In this document: piece by piece, positions 35,290 through 43,224 of the stretch
Layout: every line of letters begins with the position of its first letter
Position numbering within the stretch: the first letter of the stretch is position 1
Assembly (NCBI GenBank): GCA_037481875.1
Contig: JBBFKY010000004.1
Span: forward strand, 232,893 to 296,892
Reading direction: 5' to 3'
From: Desulfosoma sp.
GTDB taxonomy: Bacteria; Desulfobacterota; Syntrophobacteria; Syntrophobacterales; DSM-9756
Length of the DNA: 64,000 bases
Program-made: the position numbers and the translations under genes
The notes under the pieces: model-generated
Database searches by the model: none
What the model was told of the DNA's origin: nothing
The model's input: the letters and a program-made list of their open reading frames with translations, nothing else

Positions 35290-36438
35290 ATGCATTTTGA
35301 GCTGACCGAAGAGCAAAAAATCATTCAGGATACCGCCGCCAAGTTTGCCAAAAACGAACTGGAACCCGTGGCGGCCGAACTGGATCGAACCAAGAACCGA
35401 GAGATACTGAAAAGAAACCTCAAGAAATTGGCGGAACTCGGCTTCATGGGTTTGAACGTGGATCCGGAATACGGAGGTACAGGGGCTGGGGTTGTCGCCT
35501 TTTCTCTGGCCATGACGGAGTTGGGACGTGCCTGCGCCGCCACCACCGTGACCACGTCTGTGACCAACATGGTGGCCGAAGTCATTCAAGCCATGGGCAC
35601 AGAAGAACAAAAGAGGCGGTATATTCCTCCCTTGTGCAGCGGGGAATACGCTGCTGGAAGCTTCGCTTTGTCGGAGCCTGGGGCGGGTTCGGATCCTTCA
35701 AGCATACGCACCAGCGCCGTCAAGGACGGAGACCACTGGGTCATCAACGGCACCAAGTTGTGGATTACCAGTGGAGAATACGCCGGCATTTTTGTGGTGT
35801 GGGCCGTGACCGACAAGGAGGCTCCAAAGGGCAAAGGGATCACCTGTTTTTTGGTGGAACCGGGAACGCCGGGCTTTACTATCGGGAAGGATGAAAAAAA
35901 ACTCGGCCAACACGGCTCTTCCACTAACGAGCTTCTTTTTGAAGATTGCCGCGTGCCGGAAAGTGCCGTGCTGGGCAAAGTGAATGATGGATTTCGTATC
36001 GCGGTTTCTGAATTGGCCGGAGGTCGTATCGGAATCGGGTCCATGGCTCTGGGGATAGGCTTGGCCGCCATGGATTTTGCCACCAACTATGCCAAGGAAC
36101 GTATTCAGTTCGGTGTGCCCATTGCCAAGCATCAGGCCATTCAGTGGATGATCGCAGACAATTACACAAGGTTGGAAGCGGCCAGACTGTTGCTGCTTCG
36201 AGCGGCTTATCTTAAGGAAAAGAAGCGCCCCTATTCCAAGGAAGCCTCCATGGGAAAACTTTACGCGACGGAGGCGGCCAACAAAGCATGCTATGATGCC
36301 ATTCAAATTCTCGGTGGCTATGGGTACACCCAAGATTTTCCCGTGGAACGTTATTACCGGGATGTTCGTGTGACGAGCATCTACGAAGGGACCAGTGAAA
36401 TCCAGCGACTTATCATTGCTCGAGAACTCTTGAAATAA
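35290..36438 (+). CDS. acyl-CoA dehydrogenase (short-chain/butyryl-type)
   Basis: A 382-residue FAD enzyme making 2-enoyl-CoA. It has SFALSEPGAGSDPSS and WITSGEYAGIF (FAD and substrate contacts), RYYRDVRVTSIYEGTSEIQRL at the end, where the Glu of YEGT is the catalytic base seen in short-chain enzymes, and FGVPIAKHQAIQWMIAD. It likely needs EtfAB, which is not in the window. It ends the thiolase-hbd cluster and is followed by a strong terminator. Confidence 0.95.
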   Translation: MHFELTEEQKIIQDTAAKFAKNELEPVAAELDRTKNREILKRNLKKLAELGFMGLNVDPEYGGTGAGVVAFSLAMTELGRACAATTVTTSVTNMVAEVIQAMGTEEQKRRYIPPLCSGEYAAGSFALSEPGAGSDPSSIRTSAVKDGDHWVINGTKLWITSGEYAGIFVVWAVTDKEAPKGKGITCFLVEPGTPGFTIGKDEKKLGQHGSSTNELLFEDCRVPESAVLGKVNDGFRIAVSELAGGRIGIGSMALGIGLAAMDFATNYAKERIQFGVPIAKHQAIQWMIADNYTRLEAARLLLLRAAYLKEKKRPYSKEASMGKLYATEAANKACYDAIQILGGYGYTQDFPVERYYRDVRVTSIYEGTSEIQRLIIARELLK

Positions 36439-36466
36439 GAACCGCTTCAAACGCCGTTCTCGTACT

Positions 36467-36497
36467 GAGGGCACACATGGCGTGCCCTCGCTTTTTT
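36467..36497 (+). terminator. rho-independent terminator of the beta-oxidation cluster
   Basis: An 8-bp perfect stem (GAGGGCAC / GTGCCCTC) with a 7-nt loop, followed by GCTTTTTT. It lies 28 bases after the acyl-CoA dehydrogenase stop. Confidence 0.9.
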
Positions 36498-36521
36498 GAT
36501 ACCTGCGTGGCTACGGAGACA

Positions 36522-37463
36522 TCACTTGTTGGAAGCTGAAGAGGCGCGCATTTTGAGGTACTGAGGAGCGGGTCGAAAAATGGTGGCAAGTTGAGAGAGC
36601 AGCATGCCGGCAAGCATCAAAGCGCAACCCAGAAGACTTCTGAAAGAGAGCGTTTCTCCGAGAAGGATCCATCCGGCGAGAGCGGCGATGGGGCATTCCA
36701 TACTCAAAAGAATAGCCGCATGGGCAGGTGGGGCGTTTTTTTGTCCCACCACTTGCAAGGTGTAGGCAATGCCGACGGAAAAAAATCCCCCATAAAGAAT
36801 GGGAATGGCGGCATTGTGAACCGCCTGCCACGAAAAGGTTTCAAAGAAAAGGGCCGAAAGCAAACTAAAGGCCGAACATACCGCGAATTGACAGCATGCC
36901 AATTTCACGGGATCCCTTTGAGGGGATAGCCATCCCAAAAGCAAGACATGAGCAGTCCAAAAAAAAGCTCCGAGAAGGACAAGGAAATCACCGAACTCCA
37001 TGGTAAATTCCTGGGTGATACTCAAAAAATAAAGCCCTACGGCGGCCAGAACAGCTCCAACCCAGGTACCCAAGGAAGGTCTTTGTTTCCAAAGCAAACC
37101 GAAGAGCGGAACCATGACCACATAAAGCCCCGTGATGAACCCTGCTTTTCCTGCAGTGGTAAAAACAATACCGACCTGTTGCAGCGTGGCGCCACCGAAA
37201 AGCACCAGACCAACGGGAAGACCGGATCGCCATGCCGCCCGCCACCTCGTGTCGGAATGAGGCAAAATCTTCCGGTCGTTTTTTCCCTTGTCCATCATGA
37301 GAATCAAGGGCACGAGAGAGAGACTTCCCAAGGCGAACCGTATGCTGTTAAAAGCCATAGGCCCAATGAATTCCATCCCTTTACGCTGGGCAACGAAAGC
37401 CACGCCCCAGAGAATGGCCGTTGTGAGAAGAAGTAGATCGGCTTTGAGCGTCTGCGTGTGCAT
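36522..37463 (-). CDS. EamA/DMT-family transporter
   Basis: A 313-residue membrane protein with ten transmembrane segments in two EamA halves. The first half begins LLLLTTAILWGVAFVAQRKGME, the second near DFLVLLGAFFWTAHVLLLGWLS. It resembles drug/metabolite exporters of the RhaT/YdcZ type. The start at ATG 37463 is chosen for the usual position of the first helix; the ribosome site is weak, and a start 26 codons upstream is possible. It stands alone, convergent with the beta-oxidation genes. Substrate unknown. Confidence 0.85.
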   Translation of the reverse strand: MHTQTLKADLLLLTTAILWGVAFVAQRKGMEFIGPMAFNSIRFALGSLSLVPLILMMDKGKNDRKILPHSDTRWRAAWRSGLPVGLVLFGGATLQQVGIVFTTAGKAGFITGLYVVMVPLFGLLWKQRPSLGTWVGAVLAAVGLYFLSITQEFTMEFGDFLVLLGAFFWTAHVLLLGWLSPQRDPVKLACCQFAVCSAFSLLSALFFETFSWQAVHNAAIPILYGGFFSVGIAYTLQVVGQKNAPPAHAAILLSMECPIAALAGWILLGETLSFRSLLGCALMLAGMLLSQLATIFRPAPQYLKMRASSASNK

Positions 37464-37772
37464 GAACAAACCCCGCGGCGCGAGAGAGTCGATAAGCGGT
37501 GCCGTTTTCGGAAAGCTATCCCTTAACCGAGAAGATTTCAAAGAGTCAAGCTCAAGAGAGGCAAACCAAGGTCAGTTTGTTCTGCTTTCAAAGACGGCGT
37601 GTAATAGAGAATGCCGGTAAAGCCGTCGAAGGAGGCGCTCTTGGCTGGGTTTCCTGAAAGGCGGATCCCCACCTAAAAATTTTTTCAAAAATGGATTCTT
37701 CTTGGCATAGGCTTTCCACCACTGCTAAAGAACTTTCCTGAGAGTTCCCTCCCTTTTCGACTATTCCATGTA

Positions 37773-37796
37773 GGGGCGGCCCCGTCTGTCCGCCCC
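37773..37796. repeat. dispersed palindromic repeat, copy 3
   Basis: Arms GGGGCGG / CCGCCCC with interior CCCCGTCTGT; preceded by GTA as in the other copies. Confidence 0.7.
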
Positions 37797-37862
37797 CAAG
37801 AGACCCGGCGGGCAATATCTTTGGGATTTTTTCGCTTAAATTTGCCCTTTCCAGCATTCCCT

Positions 37863-37888
37863 GTAGGGGCGGACCCATGTGTCCTCCC
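37863..37888. repeat. dispersed palindromic repeat, copy 4
   Basis: Starts GTAGGGGCGGACCCATGTGT like copy 1, but the right arm has one mismatch (GTCCTCCC). Both copies 1 and 4 are preceded by an ATTCC-containing lead. Confidence 0.7.
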
Positions 37889-38249
37889 AAAGACGATTCT
37901 CTATGGCACCGCGTGTAGGATAGCCCGTTTCGGTTTTTCTTGCTTGCCGCATGGCAAAATGGATATGAATGAGCCAAGAAATTTCATGACAGTTGAAGTT
38001 AGGCATACTGAGGAAAACTTGGGCGATGCTTCTGAGGACCACCAAGATGTGGTCCTTTCGAAATGGATCGCCGTTTCTTGACCGCGGGGCAACGAACAGG
38101 TCCCGTCAGCTTCGTTTAAGGGATGCGCCCTATTCGGTGCTTGGATTGTTTTGCAAACCTTACGGAAAGTCGAGCGGCGGAAAGGCCGGGCCGCCCCACA
38201 GGGGACGGCGCCTGCCTCGATGGCTACCTTGCACGAAAGGAGTGTGCCC

Positions 38250-39791
38250 ATGCACGGAGAGGAGCGATTCAGTAAGCCTATTTTAGTCACAGGAGCGACT
38301 GGATACGTAGGTGGGCGACTCACCCCGAGGCTTTTGGCCGCAGGTTACAGGGTTCGTGTCATAGCTCGATCCATTTCGAAGGTGCGATGCCGTCCTTGGG
38401 GACGTCATTCGAACCTGGAAGTCTTTCGAGCCGACGTCATGGATCGTGATTCTCTTATACGGGCCGCTCAAGGATGCCGAGCCGCGTTCTATCTGGTGCA
38501 TTCCATGGCTCCCGGGAAAAAAGATTTTGCCCACGCCGACCGAATAGCGGCGGAAAACATGGTCATTGCGGCGGGCAAGGCCCGTATGGAACGAATCATC
38601 TACTTGGGCGGCCTGGGGCGTGAAGAAAAGGATCTCAGCAAGCATTTGCGCTCGAGAATGGAAGTGGCTCATATCCTTCAATCGGGGCCGACCCCCACCA
38701 CGTTCCTTAGAGCGGCCATGATTCTTGGAGCCGGAAGTGCTTCCTTTGAAATTCTTCGGTATCTTGTGGATCGACTTCCCATCATGATCACACCGCGTTG
38801 GGTGCGCACACCATGCCAGCCCATCGCTATCAGCAATGTTCTTCACTACCTTGAAGGCTGTTTGGAATCTCCTCATGTGTTGGGTCAAACCCTGGACATC
38901 GGCGGTCCGGACGTCTTGAGCTACGAGGATCTCATGCGTATCTATGCGGAAGAAGCAGGCCTGCCACGCCGATGGATAATCCCTGTACCGGTGCTGACAC
39001 CTCGGTTGAGTTCCTACTGGTTGAATCTTGTCACTCCCGTTCCTATGGCTTTGGCGAAGCCCCTTGCGGAGGGACTGCGAAACGCCGTGGTGTGCGAAGA
39101 TTTTCGTATCCGCCAGTGGATACCTCAAAAACTTCTAAGCTGTCGTGAGGCGATTCGCGAAGCGCTTCAAAAGATTCAGCAGGCTCAGGTCGAAACCTGT
39201 TGGTCTGATGCGGGCTGGTCCGTACCACCCGAATGGGTCCAGTGCGGAGATGCCCCCTACGCGGGGGGAACCGTGAAGGAATGTGCCTTCCGAATGACGC
39301 TTTCCGCAAACCCATCAAGAATTTGGCAGGAGGTGGAACGGATTGGTGGAGAGCATGGCTGGTTTTTTGGGAATGAGCTCTGGCGTGTCCGTGGCTGGTT
39401 GGATCGACTTGTGGGCGGTTTCGGCCATATGCGCGGACGACGTGATCCCAATCGATTGTACGTGGGTGATACAGTCGATTATTGGCGCGTCTTGGAAATC
39501 CTTCCTGAACGACGTCTCTTGCTCCTGGCTGAAATGAAAATGCCCGGCGAGGCCATACTGGATTTTCGCCTGGCGCCTCTGGACGCCCAACGCACGGAAG
39601 TTCAAGTCATCGCTCGCTTTCTTCCTCGAGGTCTCACCGGTATAGCCTATTGGACTCTGTTGGCTCCTTTTCACAAGCGCATCTTTCGAGGTCTGCTGAT
39701 AGGACTGGCTAAGGCTCTTGAAACCGTTCCCTTGGGAGGGCCGGAACCTTTTGATGCGCGTTTGCCGCATGTTTGTCATTTGGCAGCCTGA
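38250..39791 (+). CDS. SDR-type NAD(P)-binding protein fused to DUF2867 domain
   Basis: A 513-residue two-domain protein. The N-terminal half is an atypical SDR / NmrA-like Rossmann domain (PILVTGATGYVGGRLTPRLL, then YLVHSM and IYLGGLG). The C-terminal half (about 355-510) is DUF2867-like, with PSRIWQEVERIGGEHGWFFGNELWRVRG and a SRPBCC-like end (RTEVQVIARFLPRGLTGIAYWTLLAPFH). ATG 38250 has an AAGGAG site. The combination is widespread as a protein of unknown role, sometimes near photosynthesis or quinone genes. It could be a reductase of a lipid-like substrate. Confidence 0.85.
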   Translation: MHGEERFSKPILVTGATGYVGGRLTPRLLAAGYRVRVIARSISKVRCRPWGRHSNLEVFRADVMDRDSLIRAAQGCRAAFYLVHSMAPGKKDFAHADRIAAENMVIAAGKARMERIIYLGGLGREEKDLSKHLRSRMEVAHILQSGPTPTTFLRAAMILGAGSASFEILRYLVDRLPIMITPRWVRTPCQPIAISNVLHYLEGCLESPHVLGQTLDIGGPDVLSYEDLMRIYAEEAGLPRRWIIPVPVLTPRLSSYWLNLVTPVPMALAKPLAEGLRNAVVCEDFRIRQWIPQKLLSCREAIREALQKIQQAQVETCWSDAGWSVPPEWVQCGDAPYAGGTVKECAFRMTLSANPSRIWQEVERIGGEHGWFFGNELWRVRGWLDRLVGGFGHMRGRRDPNRLYVGDTVDYWRVLEILPERRLLLLAEMKMPGEAILDFRLAPLDAQRTEVQVIARFLPRGLTGIAYWTLLAPFHKRIFRGLLIGLAKALETVPLGGPEPFDARLPHVCHLAA

Positions 39792-39822
39792 CGGGCTTGG
39801 ACTCGAAGAGGAGGAAAAGAGG

Positions 39823-41205
39823 ATGAAAAAGACGGTAAAATTCTTGGTTCTTTTGGTATGTGTGCAGGGAATGCTGGGAACAGCCTCGAAAGCTCTTCCG
39901 TGGGCCTGGGCGGGGCCTCCTTTGATGATTGTGGGAGACAGCCTGGGGGAAGGTGTGCAGTCCGCGGACGCCAATCTACGAACCCAACCCTACAGCTACG
40001 GGGTCTGGGTGGCGCGCCAGGCCGGCTGGAATCTCGTGTTGCCTTACATAGTCAGCGGCCCTTTAGGAGTGGTGGGGGATACTTCTGTTCGGTATAGGCT
40101 CTTTCCCTATACGACATCCAGCAATCTAGCCGTTTCCGGAGCAGATTCCTGGTCTGTTCTAAACGATCGAGCCCTAGCTTCATCTCCTCGAGCCATTTCC
40201 AACGAGACGGAACTGGTGCTCTTTCCCAGGATAGGAAGCCAGATCGAAATCGTTGAAGCCGTAAAGCCCACCACAGTCCTTTGCTGGATTGGAAGCAACG
40301 ACGTGTTGTCCGCTGTTCTCGCTTTTGACCAATTGAATTCGACCCAAATTTCTCTGCTCATGACCAGGCCGGAAGACTTTGAGAAAAACTATAGAGAACT
40401 TGTCTCTCGATTGGGCGCCAGCGCAAAGCAAGTGGTTCTGGCCGACATTCCCGATGTGACTCACATCGGCTTTCTGCTCGACAATGATGACCTCGTTCGA
40501 TTCTTGGGGCCTGGAAATTACCTCGATGAAGGCTCCAGAACAACTGTCGCCGCTTTGTTTTCGATCCGACTCGGTCTTGCCGACTTGAGTATTTTGCAAG
40601 ACCCTAACTATGTGCTGGACTCGGATGAAACGGCACTCATTCAGGACCGGACCAACGCCTTGAACCAGATTATCTACGAGACGGCAACACAATACGGTTT
40701 TCCGGTGGTCAATATTTCCGAAAAATTTAACCAGATTGCAGAAAATCCGCCTTACTACTCAGGAGTCCCCATCACGCCTCGTTACCTGGGTGGGCTTTTT
40801 AGCCTCGATGGTGTGCACCCGTCCAATATCGGGCATGCCCTGGTAGCCAACGAGTTTCTCTCCACATTGAAGGTCCGATATGGTTGGAATGTGTCCACGC
40901 TCAATCAATCCATTCTGAACGATATTGCTGCTAAGGATCCCTTTGTGGACCTGGACGGGGATGGCCGAGTGCGAGGACGCCCTTTGGCCGGTATGCTGGA
41001 AACCCTCGGGCCTATTCTGGGTATTTCCGGCGACGTGAATGAGTCCATCCCGGAAAGGACATCAAAGTTCATGGAGCTGTCCGTCGAAGATCGTCAAGAA
41101 GCACTGAATATTCTGGACACGTTACGAGACCCTTCAGCGCGGGGCACAACCCTGTGGACGCCGGATCAGGTTCGTCAAGTCTTTCGCGAGCTCTTCCGCC
41201 TGTAA
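39823..41205 (+). CDS. secreted SGNH/GDSL hydrolase
   Basis: A 460-residue exported protein. The signal peptide covers residues 1-30 (cleavage near AWAWAG). SGNH blocks are MIVGDSLGEG (Ser near residue 40), a Gly in LAVSGADS, WIGSNDVL (Asn near 160) and LDGVHPSNIGH (Asp/His near 330). It could act as an esterase or lipase on lipids or acylated polymers. A calcium-type loop DLDGDGRVRG near residue 378 resembles a dockerin or EF-hand half. ATG 39823 has a GAGGAGG site; the upstream frame overlaps the SDR gene and is rejected. A terminator follows at 41312. Confidence 0.85.
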   Translation: MKKTVKFLVLLVCVQGMLGTASKALPWAWAGPPLMIVGDSLGEGVQSADANLRTQPYSYGVWVARQAGWNLVLPYIVSGPLGVVGDTSVRYRLFPYTTSSNLAVSGADSWSVLNDRALASSPRAISNETELVLFPRIGSQIEIVEAVKPTTVLCWIGSNDVLSAVLAFDQLNSTQISLLMTRPEDFEKNYRELVSRLGASAKQVVLADIPDVTHIGFLLDNDDLVRFLGPGNYLDEGSRTTVAALFSIRLGLADLSILQDPNYVLDSDETALIQDRTNALNQIIYETATQYGFPVVNISEKFNQIAENPPYYSGVPITPRYLGGLFSLDGVHPSNIGHALVANEFLSTLKVRYGWNVSTLNQSILNDIAAKDPFVDLDGDGRVRGRPLAGMLETLGPILGISGDVNESIPERTSKFMELSVEDRQEALNILDTLRDPSARGTTLWTPDQVRQVFRELFRL

Positions 41206-41311
41206 CTCCATGCCCTGGAGGTGTGTCAAAACAGGGCATGGTGTGGTGGGAGTAGTGTTCCAGAACGTGCTGAAATAACCTTTAAAGATTCGTAGGAATG
41301 TGGATAAAGCA

Positions 41312-41345
41312 GAGCCGAAGGCGATGTCGCCTTCGGCTCCGCCTT
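41312..41345 (+). terminator. bidirectional terminator-like inverted repeat
   Basis: Thirteen-base arms GAGCCGAAGGCGA / TCGCCTTCGGCTC are only 2 nt apart (so the top of the stem opens), followed by CGCCTTTTCTC. On the minus strand the repeat is followed by TGCTTTATCC, so it may also end the remnant gene on that strand. Confidence 0.75.
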
Positions 41346-41370
41346 TTCTCCTCAAAGCTTTTGTCTATCT

Positions 41371-42069
41371 TCAGTCGGTCTTGGAAGGTGAGGCGGGTTT
41401 TGATGACGGGTTCGAAGCCTGTTTTTTCCGTGCTCGTGTGGCGGATCTGGGCTGTTGTGCCGAAGCGGTCACGGCAGGCTGGGTTTTTTCAAAGAAGTCT
41501 TTTGCGGAAAGCAGCCCTTACTTCATAGAATGAGAGCGGCTGCGAATAGAGCTACAAGAAGAAGCCACAGGCTTCAGGCTCTTAACTTTTCGGCATGGGG
41601 ATCCTTGAGAGTCCTCTGGGTTCCTTCGGGAAGCCGAGCGACTCCGGTGAGGGTTTTTCCAAGGGGAATATTGAGTCGTGCGCCGATCTTCACAGCCCAG
41701 CCACAAGCATCGAGGATGAGTTTTCAGGTTGCGCCGGCGTCATTTCAGCCATGGGATGATCACGGACGGGCCGGAAATGGCCGGCACAAGACCTGCGAGA
41801 GCCAGAAGGATTTGCCACCGTTGCAGGGTCATCAAGCCGGTCATGAAGGAAGTCAAGGCTGTTCCAAGAGCGCCAAAGGCGCGACCGATCAGCGTAGAAC
41901 TGACTTTCTTCAACTTCCCTGAAGTAGAATGGATTGCCTGAAAACGAGCTGCATCATGGAATGGCTCAACAAGGAATTTAGACACAGAACCAGACCAATG
42001 GAAACCCCGGCAGGAGAGTTCTCCAGGGACGCCCTGCCTGCCTTTTTTGCCTTTAAAATGGAAGCACAC
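41371..42069 (-). pseudogene. possible decayed membrane-protein gene
   Basis: On the minus strand, protein-like segments occur in different frames. First comes a hydrophobic stretch (FMTGLMTLQRWQILLALAGLV, around 41800), then a segment with KIGARLNIPLGKTLTGVARL (around 41650), a short hydrophobic helix SLWLLLVALFAAALIL (ending near 41530) and an Ala/Pro/Lys-rich tail (KKQASNPSSKPASPSKTD) ending at a stop at 41371. Stops and frame changes separate them. I do not recognise the family. It may be one gene broken by several mutations, or chance; confidence is low. Confidence 0.3.
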
Positions 42070-42297
42070 CTGAGGTCAAACCCTCTGGGAAAAGAGCGAA
42101 AAAACCTAGCAATACGGCAAAGTTTGGAAGGCAGAAAGTTGACACAAAATGCTGGGCATTAACGGAACTTTGAGGCTCTGTTCAGGCCACCTTTTGAGAT
42201 GGATGGTGTTGCATCCTCATGAAGTCTTGACTATGATACAAAGTAAATTGCATGATAAAGCAGTGCTTTGAGAAAATGATCTGCTTGGGGTTTCGGT

Positions 42298-42801
42298 ATG
42301 ATTCAACCCGTGGATCAAAATCCTACTTTCTCGCCCTTTGACCGGAATGCGACCACCGTCTCCCGCCATGACAAAGTTCAGAATCTTTCGGAAGTAGAGA
42401 TTAAGCAAGTCCAGAAGCTACAACAACGTGATCGTGAAGTTCGAGCCCATGAACAGGCCCACATCGTCGCCGGGGGACGCTACGTTCGAGGAGCGGCCCG
42501 TTTCGAATATCAGCGAGGACCTGACGGAAAATTGTACGCCATTGGTGGAGAGGTCACCTTGGACATAAGTCCTGTTCCTGGGGATCCTCAGGCCACGATG
42601 GCAAAAATGCAGGTGGTTAAGCAGGCGGCTCTTGCTCCGGCACAACCCTCCACACAGGACAGAGTCATCGCGTCAAAAGCTGACATGGAGATTCAAAAAG
42701 CCAGACAGGAACTCCTTTTAAAGAAGGCCCACACAGCCTACTCTCGTGAGAAGCTTCGCGAGCCATCGGAGGTGCCGTCCGTATTATCCGTTTACAGCTA
42801 A
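42298..42801 (+). CDS. SprA-type putative metalloprotease family protein
   Basis: A 167-residue protein with the zinc-protease-like motif HEQAH (residues about 51-55, context EVRAHEQAHIVAGGRYVRGAARFEY) followed by GPDGKLYAIGGEVTLDISPVPGDPQATMAKMQVVKQAALAP. This pattern belongs to the SprA-related / putative metalloprotease family, often annotated without known function. There is no signal peptide. The C-terminal part is a helical segment (SKADMEIQKARQELLLKKA). The ATG is not preceded by a strong ribosome site. It stands alone between remnants. Confidence 0.78.
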   Translation: MIQPVDQNPTFSPFDRNATTVSRHDKVQNLSEVEIKQVQKLQQRDREVRAHEQAHIVAGGRYVRGAARFEYQRGPDGKLYAIGGEVTLDISPVPGDPQATMAKMQVVKQAALAPAQPSTQDRVIASKADMEIQKARQELLLKKAHTAYSREKLREPSEVPSVLSVYS

Positions 42802-43224
42802 CCCAAGTTTGTCTTTTTGGGGTTTAACTTATTTACTATTAGATCTCTACTTTTTTTATCCACTGCGGGTTTTATAGTCAACGTTCTTAAGGCTCTTGAA
42901 CGGGCGAGTTGGTAGCCAAAGAACGTTGTCAGTCTCCACATAGATGGGTTCAGGCTCGGACGTATGCCGAATATGAATCCTCTGGCCTATGTCGTTCAGC
43001 ATACTTGTTTTCAGAAGGACTTGTCCGCTCAAACGGGTGCGCAATGTGGCCCAAAGATGGCAAATGCCATGGGCTCGAAGGGCCCTTTGGTCTCATGACC
43101 TCGGAATCATCCGGCAATCTACAACTACCGAACGGCTTGCTATTGGGGTTGGAACGTAACAGAGAGTGCTTCTGCGGATCCATAAAACCGGTGTGAAGTT
43201 ACTGTAACTTCCAGCAGGCCGAAC
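42802..43224. other. intergenic stretch with inverted repeat
   Basis: About 420 bases without a supported gene. It contains an inverted repeat CAACGTTCTT (42879-42888) / AAGAACGTTG (42919-42928) with a 30-nt spacer. Short open frames on both strands have no similarity I recognise. It separates the SprA-type gene from the end of the SLOG-SLATT gene. Confidence 0.5.

Larger units (their letters stand above)
37464..38249. other. long intergenic stretch with dispersed repeats
   Basis: Nearly 790 bases with no supported gene between the divergent EamA and SDR genes. It contains two copies of the GTAGGGGCGG-type palindrome (37773-37796 and 37863-37888). Short open frames here have no ribosome sites or family similarity. 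Confidence 0.6.
41206..42297. other. intergenic stretch with terminator and gene remnant
   Basis: About 1.1 kb with no intact gene. A strong inverted repeat (41312-41339) follows the hydrolase gene. The rest looks like a decayed minus-strand gene (see 41371-42069). It marks the left edge of the accessory region. Confidence 0.55.

Noticed and set aside
34345..35610. 421-codon open frame on the minus strand across hbd and the acyl-CoA dehydrogenase
   Set aside because: It is a His/Phe-rich antisense shadow of two clearly identified genes.
42856..43196. Short frames on both strands between the SprA-type gene and the SLOG gene
   Set aside because: None has a start signal or a family match; they may be decayed sequence.
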